A stretch of 64,000 nucleotides of DNA from Dethiosulfovibrio salsuginis (GTDB lineage Bacteria > Synergistota > Synergistia > Synergistales > Dethiosulfovibrionaceae), in assembly GCF_900177735.1 (NCBI RefSeq), contig NZ_FXBB01000012.1, forward strand, positions 1 to 64,000, written 5' to 3'. Shown one piece after another: positions 57,056 to 63,870 of this stretch. Position 1 is the first letter of the stretch. The number at the start of each line of letters is the position of its first letter. Under the pieces are notes generated by a model. It searched no databases. It was not told where the DNA came from and saw only the letters and a list, made by a program, of their open reading frames with translations. The position numbers were made by a program, and so were the translations under genes.

Positions 57056-57686
57056 CTAAAAATTGAGATAATTCGATTAGCCCCATTTCCATGGCTAATC
57101 GATACATATGCTTGCAAGGCAAGTCTCTTTTTGCAAAATCGGGACAGGTGCAAGCTTCTAGTGTGGTTGTATAAAAAGTGCCAGAACCTGACATTTGGGC
57201 TATTCCTTGGTTGCGATCTACTTTCTTTACGTAGCATCCCCATGCTCGCTTCTGCCTCGTGAGTTGGGCCTCTTCATCATGAATATTGGAGGCCCATTTC
57301 TCCCATGTTGCTTTAGGATCAGCTCCCATCGTTTGGGGAAGTTCTTTTTTGGGTTTCCAGCTTTTTTTAGTTTTTTTTGTGTCCTCTTGCTTGTTCCCTG
57401 CTGTGTTTGATTTGGCGAGGTCTTCTTGGGGCTTATTCTTTAGCCTTGAGATCTGAGCTATCCATGTAAGATACAATGCAGAGATAAGGGCGTAATCAAT
57501 CCATGAAGTCTCTCCTTTAAGAACAACTCCGCTCATTAGGCCGGTAAAAGCGCCAGCTCCGTAAAAAAGGATAGCCACCTTCCTGGTCTTTTTCTGACTC
57601 CACCAAAGAGAAAAATCAGGTTTTATTAAGCCTAGTATAAATAAAAAACTACACCCAAAAAACGTTAACATCGACAATGTTTCCAT
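57027..57686 (-). CDS. Membrane-anchored SWIM zinc-finger protein
   Basis: 219 residues. Three hydrophobic segments in the first 95 residues (LTFFGCSFLFILGLI, VAILFYGAGAFTGLMSGVVL, YALISALYLTWIAQI), a Lys-rich linker (about 100-135), then a SWIM-type finger CTCPDFAKRDLPCKHMYRLA near residue 180 (CxCxnCxH). SWIM domains bind DNA or proteins. A membrane-anchored form placed between a phage repressor and an ImmA-like protease is unusual; role unknown. Overlaps the ImmA-like gene. Confidence 0.75.
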   Translation of the reverse strand: METLSMLTFFGCSFLFILGLIKPDFSLWWSQKKTRKVAILFYGAGAFTGLMSGVVLKGETSWIDYALISALYLTWIAQISRLKNKPQEDLAKSNTAGNKQEDTKKTKKSWKPKKELPQTMGADPKATWEKWASNIHDEEAQLTRQKRAWGCYVKKVDRNQGIAQMSGSGTFYTTTLEACTCPDFAKRDLPCKHMYRLAMEMGLIELSQFLDGDSDYTLS

Positions 57687-57728
57687 TGCTTCAAGACACT
57701 TCCTTTCCCTCTGTTTTGTTTTTACCTC

Positions 57729-58358
57729 CTAGTATTCATCCGTATGGTCTTCCAGCGTGATCTTGCCCAATGCCGCTTTGAAGAGCGTCGCCAGGAACTC
57801 CCGGTCTTCCGGGGCCAGCCTGGTGGCGTTCTTTGCTACGTGGCGAAACCTCAGCACGATATCTGGGTCCTCTGCCGCTAGCATCTTGAGCAGGGTTTCC
57901 AGGTCCTCTTCACTCTGCCCCTTCTTCGGCTTCGATCCCATCCCCTGGATGTCGCCGTCCCTCTCCGCAAGGTATTTCCCATAGGCTTTTATGAGTTTGT
58001 CCTTTAAGGCGTCGTCTGCCTTTTCTTCGTGAATTTCCATCATCTCCAGGTCTTCCGCTGGTAGATGTATAAGGGCAGCCGCCTCCTCGATGGATAGGCC
58101 GGTTTGCTCCCTCATAGCTTGCAGGATTCCTGTGGATGGTTTTGTGGGTTCTGAAACATCACGATTTTCCCCTTCTAAGAGGAAACCGACTGGTATTTCC
58201 AGTGCTACAGCTAGCTTTTCTAAGGAAGAAAGGCTCGGTTTTTCCCCGTTTTCCCATGTCGAAAGGGTCACTGGATGAACTCCAGCTTTTTCAGCTAATT
58301 TGGCCTGTGACCATCCCCGAGAATTCCTTGCTTCTCTAATTCTAGTGCCGATAGACAC
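57729..58358 (-). CDS. XRE-family repressor of the integrated element (CI/ImmR-like)
   Basis: 209 residues. N-terminal helix-turn-helix (IREARNSRGWSQAKLAEKAGV, then HPVTLSTWENGEKPSLSSLE), followed by a largely helical region with no LexA/S24 peptidase motif. GTG start. It faces a second helix-turn-helix gene across an operator region with two matching palindromes, the standard layout of a lysogeny switch. Cleavage by the ImmA-like protease two genes downstream is a reasonable inference. Confidence 0.88.
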   Translation of the reverse strand: MSIGTRIREARNSRGWSQAKLAEKAGVHPVTLSTWENGEKPSLSSLEKLAVALEIPVGFLLEGENRDVSEPTKPSTGILQAMREQTGLSIEEAAALIHLPAEDLEMMEIHEEKADDALKDKLIKAYGKYLAERDGDIQGMGSKPKKGQSEEDLETLLKMLAAEDPDIVLRFRHVAKNATRLAPEDREFLATLFKAALGKITLEDHTDEY

Positions 58359-58433
58359 GCTATATCACCATCCCCTAGCCGTTAATATAGCCCACTTGCT
58401 AACTGTCTACAATAGGATTTTAACTAGAATTGC

Positions 58434-58451
58434 CTTAGTGGAATTACTAAG
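58434..58451. promoter_or_regulatory. Operator 1 of the immunity region
   Basis: An 18-bp palindrome CTTAGTGGAATTACTAAG with 6-bp arms CTTAGT/ACTAAG. Its twin lies 29 bp to the right. Likely binding site for the repressor or the Cro-like protein. Confidence 0.8.
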
Positions 58452-58458
58452 CTAGGGG

Positions 58459-58487
58459 TTGACTTAGTGGTTTTACTAAGATACTAT
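58459..58487 (+). promoter_or_regulatory. Rightward early promoter
   Basis: TTGACT and TACTAT with a 17-base spacer that contains most of operator 2, so a bound repressor would block it. It drives the Cro-like gene and the early operon. Confidence 0.7.
58463..58480. promoter_or_regulatory. Operator 2 of the immunity region
   Basis: An 18-bp palindrome CTTAGTGGTTTTACTAAG with the same arms as operator 1, lying inside the rightward promoter. A leftward promoter (TTGTAG, 17 bases, TATATT on the minus strand, about 58413-58384) lies on the other side of operator 1. Confidence 0.8.
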
Positions 58488-58516
58488 CTGAGACAGAAAG
58501 GAGGTGGTCCTAAGTG

Positions 58517-59032
58517 ATGTGTATGAAAAAAGGGGCTGGAGGTCAGGTACGGGAAGACCTCTCTCTGTTAGGTAGCAATATTTCTAGGCGAAGGTCTGCA
58601 AAGGGCCTTTCTCAAGAAGACCTTAGTAATATGCTTAAGGTGCATCCTGTAACTATCTCTGATTGGGAAACAGGTCAGCATGAACCTAAGTCTTTTGCCT
58701 TGTTTAGGCTTGCCATTGCTTTATCGTGTTCAATGGAAGATCTTCTCGTGGGTGTTGTGGATACAGACAACCTAGGGGAGATCCAAGGGAGTGACCATTC
58801 AGACCTCAAAACCCTCCAGCGTCGTCTCTGCGACCTGATCGGAGCCATTGAAAAACTCCACTCTGAATGCGACACGCCGGAGGAGGTCATGAGACTGTTA
58901 CTCGACGTTGGAGACAACGGCGAAATCAATCACCCGGAAAACAGAGCCTTTATCGACCTGCTGGAGACTCTAGCCCCTCTGGCCGGGGAAATCCTTCGGT
59001 CGATCCGGCGAGGTGAGCGGATAGCTTCGTAA
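58517..59032 (+). CDS. XRE-family regulator (Cro-like), divergent from the repressor
   Basis: 171 residues. Helix-turn-helix in residues 20-75 (RRRSAKGLSQEDLSNMLKVH, VTISDWETGQHEP), then a linker and a C-terminal helical section. First gene of the rightward early operon. GGAGGTGG lies 9 bases before ATG 58517; GTG 58514 is also open. Longer than typical Cro, so it may have a second role. Confidence 0.85.
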   Translation: MCMKKGAGGQVREDLSLLGSNISRRRSAKGLSQEDLSNMLKVHPVTISDWETGQHEPKSFALFRLAIALSCSMEDLLVGVVDTDNLGEIQGSDHSDLKTLQRRLCDLIGAIEKLHSECDTPEEVMRLLLDVGDNGEINHPENRAFIDLLETLAPLAGEILRSIRRGERIAS

Positions 59033-59047
59033 GAAGGGAGGTAAGCC

Positions 59048-59281
59048 ATGAGCAGAAGCAAAAGGCCAGTCCCACCGGTCAACAAGGCATATCGAAGATA
59101 TTCCAACACTCCAGTGATCCACGTGCAGGGGAGAGTAGTTGCCCTAGCGAAAGGTGACACCGCTAAGGCGGTTCTGGCGGTAGCCAAGGGCATGAGCGAA
59201 GAGGCCACAGTATATGACCTTTTCAACAAGACTAAAGAGATAGGAATCCATTCAGACGAGCTTTGGGAATGGGGACTATAG
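59048..59281 (+). CDS. Small hypothetical phage-type protein
   Basis: 77 residues, basic N-terminus (SRSKRPVPPVNKAYRRYSN), then strands and a C-terminal helix-rich end (ATVYDLFNKTKEIGIHSDEL). No family recognised. GGGAGG site before the ATG; spacing to neighbours (15 and 23 bp) supports a real gene of the early operon. Confidence 0.6.
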   Translation: MSRSKRPVPPVNKAYRRYSNTPVIHVQGRVVALAKGDTAKAVLAVAKGMSEEATVYDLFNKTKEIGIHSDELWEWGL

Positions 59282-59304
59282 GAAAACGAAAAGGAGGATT
59301 TCTG

Positions 59305-59463
59305 ATGAAGCTGGATTACGAAGAGTTGGAGAAGGAGCTTGTGGGGTATCTGACGGAGGTCTTGCGTCATGATGGAATTGGTGTCGATACTTCAATCTTC
59401 GCTTCGGCAGTGGAACTCTTCAAATGTCTAATGGCGGAAGAGCCATTTCTTCCGCCACGATAG
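59305..59463 (+). CDS. Small hypothetical protein
   Basis: 52 residues, acidic and helical (YEELEKELVGYLTEVLRHDG). ATG 59305 has AAGGAGG 7-8 bases upstream. A longer open frame back to 59263 overlaps the previous gene and lacks a ribosome site. Function unknown. Confidence 0.6.
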   Translation: MKLDYEELEKELVGYLTEVLRHDGIGVDTSIFASAVELFKCLMAEEPFLPPR

Positions 59464-59492
59464 ACCTTCTTGTTTGCCTGGTGATGCTTGAA

Positions 59493-60143
59493 CTAATTTA
59501 AGCATGCTTTGAGAAACGCCATTCCTAATGGTGTTAGCGAGATGGGATCTAGGCTCCCAGACTTGCCTATAGGAGACGAACCAATTTGGATGACTTTCTC
59601 GAAGGAGCTGGGCCAGATACAGCCAAGACGGAAAAGGTTGTGCATGGAAAGCCAGTATTCATTGTCTGGGATCTCGGGTGACTCTTTAGTGATCTCTGTT
59701 TTAGAAAAAGATGTCACTTCTTCTCCCTCAGAAGAGAGGAAGAAAGAGTTAATTTTATCTAAAATGAGGGCATCTAATGGAGCTAGTTCTTTAAGGATGC
59801 CAATAAAACAAACTCTTACATTCTCAGACTCGAAATTAGGATCAAGGGCGTTAGCTAGGAGTCTTGACCATAAACGTTGTAAGTCCGGTTGATCCTCTAT
59901 AGAGGCTGCTGGGTAGAATGAAAACTGAATTTTGTCGTTTAATAGCCTGTATTCGTCACTGCGTATGCCTCTAGCGTCAAGGAATTCTTTAGCCGCTAAG
60001 GCGATAGTTAGTATATGAATGTTCTTCCTGATTGCAATGTTAGGGAACCATATTTCTGCATCAGGGATGTATTTGTTCAGCATCTCTACCATTAAACCTT
60101 GGAGTGTCTCAATCTTGCTAATTGGGGTCATATCAGATCGCAT
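59493..60143 (-). CDS. DUF4393/Abi-alpha-like protein, candidate phage-exclusion gene
   Basis: 216 residues. DLQRLWSRLLANALDPNF and ILKELAPLDALILDKI match the DUF4393 (Abi-alpha) pattern; Abi-alpha proteins are tied to phage abortive infection in lactococci. It is the only leftward gene inside the rightward early operon and is AT-rich, as expected for an independently expressed cargo gene (moron). No membrane segment. Family call is from memory of the pattern, not a search. Confidence 0.65.
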   Translation of the reverse strand: MRSDMTPISKIETLQGLMVEMLNKYIPDAEIWFPNIAIRKNIHILTIALAAKEFLDARGIRSDEYRLLNDKIQFSFYPAASIEDQPDLQRLWSRLLANALDPNFESENVRVCFIGILKELAPLDALILDKINSFFLSSEGEEVTSFSKTEITKESPEIPDNEYWLSMHNLFRLGCIWPSSFEKVIQIGSSPIGKSGSLDPISLTPLGMAFLKACLN

Positions 60144-60174
60144 TCAATATCACTTCTTTCTTAGGAGGTTTTTT

Positions 60175-60495
60175 ATGTTGAAACTTGAAAGAATATTAAC
60201 AGCTTTGGGCGCTTTTTCAATCTCAGTTGCTATGTTACCTATTTTGGTCCCTATTGGGATACTGAAGCTTCTTGCATGCGCTGCGAGTGGGCTTTACTCC
60301 GTTTTTACTGTTTTTATTGTCCAAGCTCTTGTTAGTGACCTTTTGGCGAGATCTTTGTCTATGTTGTCCTTAACAAAGACGGAGAAGGTTATATACACGT
60401 GGTTTTACTATACGGTAGGGCTTGGCAAGGAGATGGTCGCTTATAGAAAAAATATCGAGGAGCAAATAGCAAGGCAGAAGGGCAAGGGGTGCTGA
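60175..60495 (+). CDS. Small membrane protein
   Basis: 106 residues with two hydrophobic segments (ILTALGAFSISVAMLPILVP and VFTVFIVQALVSDLLA region) and a basic C-terminal tail (YRKNIEEQIARQKGKG). ATG 60175 follows AGGAGG; a longer frame upstream lies in the divergent gap and is not used. AT-rich. It is divergent from the DUF4393 gene with only 31 bp between them. Confidence 0.6.
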   Translation: MLKLERILTALGAFSISVAMLPILVPIGILKLLACAASGLYSVFTVFIVQALVSDLLARSLSMLSLTKTEKVIYTWFYYTVGLGKEMVAYRKNIEEQIARQKGKGC

Positions 60496-60496
60496 T

Positions 60497-60685
60497 ATGA
60501 AGGATATCAAGGTGCTTTTCCCGATCTTTCTCAAAGACGAGGGGGATGGATCAGAGATTATCCCCCTCCCATGTGCTGGTATGGGATTGACCGGCATAAG
60601 GCTGGATCTCAAAGAGCAGCCGGATGGGCGGATCGAGCTCTACGATCCATCACATGAGAGCTGGGTTGGGGAAAGGAATAAGTAA
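60497..60685 (+). CDS. Small hypothetical protein
   Basis: 62 residues, strand-rich with no recognised motif. It starts directly after the TGA of the membrane protein, so the two are coupled. The following 60686-60848 stretch shows no convincing gene. Confidence 0.5.
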   Translation: MKDIKVLFPIFLKDEGDGSEIIPLPCAGMGLTGIRLDLKEQPDGRIELYDPSHESWVGERNK

Positions 60686-60848
60686 GGGACAGCGTGTAGC
60701 GGCTACTCCTTTTCCGCCTTGCCTACCATGTCGGCCAGGTCGTCGAGAGTTTGTCTCGCCCTGCGGAGTTTTTCCTTTTCGGAGACAGCCTCTCCAGTGT
60801 ACCGCCAATGGAGATAAATACAAGCAGAGATATGAAGGAGGTTTTTTT

Positions 60849-61157
60849 ATGTCATTGGAACAGGCTATCGCCGATCGCATAGTGGAAGAAGCGGTCCCCA
60901 GGATCACTGCGGAGATAGAGCGGAAGATGCAAGAGCAATTGAACCTGAGGAGGGAGCCATTTCTAGATCGTTTGATCGATGCAAAGGAAGCGGCCATGTT
61001 GTGCGGAATAAAGCGGGGGACTTGGTATGACCTGGTCAAAGATGGATTTGCCCCTAAAGCCATATCTCTGTCTGAGACGTTGAAACGCTGGAGCCTCTCG
61101 GAGGTGATGGGCTACATCAAGCAACGCCAGGACTTGAGGGAAAGGGCGGTGTGTTGA
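60849..61157 (+). CDS. AlpA/excisionase-like DNA-binding protein
   Basis: 102 residues. A helical N-terminal segment (EQAIADRIVEEAVPRITAEI) is followed by a winged-helix MerR-like domain typical of AlpA/Xis: LIDAKEAAMLCGIKRGTWYD, then LSETLKRWSLSEVMGYIKQR. Could serve as directionality factor for the P4-type integrase or as a regulator. ATG 60849 has GAAGGAGG upstream; the frame is open further upstream but not convincing. Confidence 0.75.
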   Translation: MSLEQAIADRIVEEAVPRITAEIERKMQEQLNLRREPFLDRLIDAKEAAMLCGIKRGTWYDLVKDGFAPKAISLSETLKRWSLSEVMGYIKQRQDLRERAVC

Positions 61158-61158
61158 G

Positions 61159-61278
61159 ATGCCTTTTTTGATCTTAGTAGGTTTAGGTTTCCCTCTTTTT
61201 ATCGTCGGAATGGCTTGTATGTATGTCTCTGGCTCTTGTGCTGAGGCAGAAAGGAGAGGTCGCAATGAGCGTCAATAG
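61159..61278 (+). CDS. Tiny single-span membrane protein
   Basis: 39 residues: one hydrophobic helix (PFLILVGLGFPLFIVGMACM) then a basic, Arg-rich tail. ATG sits on the stop of the excisionase-like gene (TGAGATG). No clear ribosome site of its own, so translation would rely on coupling. Overlaps the start of the next gene. Modest support. Confidence 0.4.
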   Translation: MPFLILVGLGFPLFIVGMACMYVSGSCAEAERRGRNERQ

Positions 61279-61564
61279 TGCTATGGACAGAATGTCGCTG
61301 GAGTTGGAACTATCCACCTTGAGGGAGGCATACTCCCATGCGACGTCAATCATCGAGGTGTTGACCGAAGAGAGGGACAGCCTGGCCCTGCTAATACCCC
61401 GGAAGGAACTTAGGGTAGCAAGAGATCTGGTGATGGCCCAAGAGAGGACCATCGCTAGGCTGATGGATCAGGTAGCCACCTTGAAAAACGAGAACTCTTC
61501 CCTCAGAGAGGACATGGCAGAGCTAGAGACTCGGCTCGGGGGCCTTGTATCGGAGGCGGTCTAA
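61265..61564 (+). CDS. Hypothetical coiled-coil protein
   Basis: 99 residues, predicted almost entirely helical with heptad-like spacing (LELELSTLREAYSHATSIIE ... VATLKNENSSLREDMAELET). ATG 61265 follows AAAGGAGAGG. No family recognised. Same rightward operon. Confidence 0.65.
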   Translation: MSVNSAMDRMSLELELSTLREAYSHATSIIEVLTEERDSLALLIPRKELRVARDLVMAQERTIARLMDQVATLKNENSSLREDMAELETRLGGLVSEAV

Positions 61565-61768
61565 TTGCTCAGGCGGTGTATCTACTGCAAGAACCTGATC
61601 GACCTTCGGAAGTATTACTACCTCGGCCCCAAATGTACCGACGTCTGTCAGGAGTGCGGCGAGAGGATCTTAGCCGGTCTGTCTCCCCTGGAACCACAGC
61701 TTCACTTTATGGACCTGGAGACGGCAGATAAAAAGTACCCACAAGGACAGGCGTCCCAGTGGGCGTAA
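61565..61768 (+). CDS. Small zinc-ribbon protein
   Basis: 67 residues with paired Cys motifs CIYCKNLID and CTDVCQECGERIL, able to bind one zinc. TTG start immediately after the previous stop. Function unknown; early phage genes often encode such proteins. Confidence 0.65.
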   Translation: MLRRCIYCKNLIDLRKYYYLGPKCTDVCQECGERILAGLSPLEPQLHFMDLETADKKYPQGQASQWA

Positions 61769-61844
61769 GAGAAAAACAAGTTAGCGAATGGTCCAGGGAG
61801 TTGCCGCTCCCTGGACCCCAAGTATATCACAGGAGGGGATCTTC

Positions 61845-62111
61845 ATGGGACAAACGACAACCAGCCCGATCAAGCCGGAAAAGAGGGTCCTCCGGGTCGC
61901 CAGGAAGGAGCATCGCTGTGACTGGTGCGGAGGGGCGATCTTCCCTGGCGAACAGTACGTCTACATGGAGTTCATTCTCCACGGTTCGGTGGACAGGAAA
62001 TACCACGAAGACTGTTTTTCGGCCATGAAGCGAGATCCTGCTGTGAAGGCAGGGCAACACAGGCGAAAAGGGCAAGTCCGAGGCTGTACTGTAAAGGAGA
62101 GTGTGAAATGA
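61845..62111 (+). CDS. Small Cys-rich zinc-binding protein
   Basis: 88 residues. KEHRCDWCGGAIFPGEQYVY and the later YHEDCFS form a treble-clef-like CxxC...H..C site; basic tail. ATG 61845 with AGGAGGGG upstream. Stop overlaps the initiator gene start (ATGA). Function unknown. Confidence 0.7.
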   Translation: MGQTTTSPIKPEKRVLRVARKEHRCDWCGGAIFPGEQYVYMEFILHGSVDRKYHEDCFSAMKRDPAVKAGQHRRKGQVRGCTVKESVK

Positions 62112-63199
62112 GTGAATCCCTACAAATCAGAGACGAACGCTCCTTCGGCTATGCCCGAGTGGATAACGCCATCCTGGACGACGAGGCGATAGATATCTAC
62201 GCCCAGTCGGTCTACGTTGCTCTGTGCCGCTTTGCCTCCAACGACGACAGAAAATGTTTCCCCTCGGCTGAGACCATAGCGGAGAAAGCTAAGTGTTCAC
62301 GGAGGAAGGTCTTCGACGCCTTGGCTACTCTTGAAAGCCGGGGCTATATCCGACGTGAGCAGAGGATCGTCGATGGGCAACAAAAGTCGAGTATTTACCG
62401 CATAGTCGGTGCACCACATGCACTCTCGGTGTGCACCTCGTGCACCCCCCCCATGCATGACGTGCACCCCCCCAGTGCACCACGTGCACACGGAACTAGA
62501 CCTAATGAACTAGACCTAATGAACTATAACCCCCCTATATCCCCCCAGGGGGACGAGGGCGAAGATCTCCCCTCGGAGGGGCAGGATCAAAATCAAGCCC
62601 AAGATCAAAACCCAACCCAGCCTCAGAGTCCAGATCCGACGGAGGCGAAGGACCTCCCGTCTCAGGTCGCTCTGGCCTGGAACAGGCTAATGCCTCATGC
62701 CCCACAGGTGAGGTTACCCCTGTCCCCTGCCCGAAAAAAGGCGATAAACGCCAGGGCTAGGGAGATCCCAGGGGCTAAGGATCTATCCTGGTGGGAGGGA
62801 TACTTTGAGCGAATCAGGGCGATTCCACGGTTCAACGGCCTCTCGAAAGGGAGGTACGAGGGGCAGACTGTGAAGTTCAACACGGTGATACGCCCTAGCT
62901 TTGTGGACCAGATCATGGACGCTCCGGCGGTGGCAGAGGCTCCAGAATCTCCCTATGTCCAGCCAGCTATGGCGTGGCTCCGCAAGAACTACCCCAAGCC
63001 TGAGACGGTGGACGCTGAGGTTAGGGCGGTCCTGATGGAGCTGATGCCCCTGGGCTGTGACGACGCAAGGAAGACGGCGGTCTCGGCCAGGATGGTCAGA
63101 GAGCTGTCGGCCTACGTCAAGACCGATCAGGTCAAGGAGGGGTTCGCCCGAAACGCCGTTAACTGGCTCAGATCCATAGACTGGAGGTCAGAATCATGA
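62108..63199 (+). CDS. Phage-type replication initiator (lambda O-like layout) with winged-helix domain
   Basis: 363 residues. N-terminal HTH_36-type winged helix (about 10-100: CFPSAETIAEKAKCSRRKVF, DALATLESRGYIRREQRI), a Pro/Gln/Asp-rich linker (about 100-175, with QNQAQDQNPTQPQ), and a C-terminal domain (180-363) with LAWNRLMPHAPQVRLPLS and FERIRAIPRFNGLSKGRYEG, as in phage replisome organisers. The DNA coding the linker start contains regular iterons, as in lambda O where the origin lies within the gene. ATG 62108 overlaps the previous stop; an open frame further upstream is an artefact. Confidence 0.8.
   Translation: MSESLQIRDERSFGYARVDNAILDDEAIDIYAQSVYVALCRFASNDDRKCFPSAETIAEKAKCSRRKVFDALATLESRGYIRREQRIVDGQQKSSIYRIVGAPHALSVCTSCTPPMHDVHPPSAPRAHGTRPNELDLMNYNPPISPQGDEGEDLPSEGQDQNQAQDQNPTQPQSPDPTEAKDLPSQVALAWNRLMPHAPQVRLPLSPARKKAINARAREIPGAKDLSWWEGYFERIRAIPRFNGLSKGRYEGQTVKFNTVIRPSFVDQIMDAPAVAEAPESPYVQPAMAWLRKNYPKPETVDAEVRAVLMELMPLGCDDARKTAVSARMVRELSAYVKTDQVKEGFARNAVNWLRSIDWRSES
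62409..62496. repeat. Four 22-bp iterons inside the replication initiator gene (candidate origin)
   Basis: GTGCAC or near-copies occur at 62409, 62418 (ATGCAC), 62431, 62440, 62453 (ATGCAT), 62462, 62475 and 62484. The spacing alternates 9, 13, 9, 13, 9, 13, 9, which gives four tandem 22-bp units of two half-sites each. Since 22 is not a multiple of three, the regularity is selected in DNA, not protein. Confidence 0.85.
62493..62531. repeat. 14-bp direct repeats next to the iterons (possible unwinding region)
   Basis: GAACTAGACCTAAT at 62493-62506 and 62507-62520, and a partial third, GAACTATAACC, at 62521. They begin where the iterons end. In lambda-type origins an AT-richer strand-opening region lies beside the iterons; this array is richer in A and T than its surroundings. 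Confidence 0.75.
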
Positions 63200-63663
63200 T
63201 GCCGGAACCAGCAAGAGCAGGAGGGAACATCGAGGAGGCCGTCAGGCGTTTAGCCCGTGCAAGAGGGGTTGAGGTCCCCTCCGTAGGGGATATCCGAAAG
63301 GGCTGGAACACGAGGATCTTGACTTACGTGAGGCAGCTTTATGGCCGGTCGATTGAGTGGCACCACCTAGTAGGGGCGCAGGATTACGACAACCCCGATT
63401 ATGACCTGTACGTGGACGCCACCATAGGGCACGATCGCTGTATGGCCTGTAAGGACCCGTCCAGATGCCCGATGGAGGGACGCAAGGTAGAGATCTTCCA
63501 GTCTCGGTACCACCGAGGCGTTTGCTACAACGAGGATGTCTACGTGGCCGTCCGCCCGGCGAGGGCAAATTGCCGGGACTGGTGTCGCTGGGCCAAAGCC
63601 GAGTGGGACAAGCAACAGGCGGCGAAAGCGATGACTGTGAGCTCCATCGACGAGGGATTTTAG
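63196..63663 (+). CDS. Hypothetical phage protein with Cys cluster
   Basis: 155 residues. Helical N-terminus, then DRCMACKDPSRCPMEGRKVE (CxxC...C) near residue 80, and CRDWCRWAKAEW near the end. The Cys arrangement recalls the N-terminal domain of some DnaC-type helicase loaders, but there is no AAA+ ATPase part here. Placed right after the initiator (4-bp overlap ATGA), where a loader often sits. The function is a guess. Confidence 0.65.
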   Translation: MMPEPARAGGNIEEAVRRLARARGVEVPSVGDIRKGWNTRILTYVRQLYGRSIEWHHLVGAQDYDNPDYDLYVDATIGHDRCMACKDPSRCPMEGRKVEIFQSRYHRGVCYNEDVYVAVRPARANCRDWCRWAKAEWDKQQAAKAMTVSSIDEGF

Positions 63664-63675
63664 GAGGTCGTGACG

Positions 63676-63843
63676 ATGAGCATATTAGATCTCAGGCGAA
63701 CGTTGGCCGCCAGGGAATTGGAGCTAAAGGCCTGTTGCATCGATGCCCGAAGGTCTTGGCTTCGAGGCGAGATAGCTGATCTCAAACACCGTATAAGCGA
63801 GAGGCTGGCTGAAATAGAGCAACGACAAGAGGTGTTGTTCTGA
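63676..63843 (+). CDS. Small coiled-coil protein
   Basis: 55 residues, one long Arg/Glu/Leu-rich helix (ILDLRRTLAARELELKACCI ... HRISERLAEIEQRQEVLF). ATG 63676 has TAGGAGG upstream. Not recognised. Confidence 0.6.
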   Translation: MSILDLRRTLAARELELKACCIDARRSWLRGEIADLKHRISERLAEIEQRQEVLF

Positions 63844-63870
63844 GATGAGACATGGAGGGGGGCGATAGAT

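Noticed and set aside
60624-60848. N-terminal extension of the excisionase-like protein
   Set aside because: Pro/Cys/Arg-rich low-quality translation; the strong GAAGGAGG site before ATG 60849 decides the start.
62409-62531. CRISPR array
   Set aside because: Units are tandem, only 22 and 14 bp, without unique spacers, and lie inside a coding sequence.
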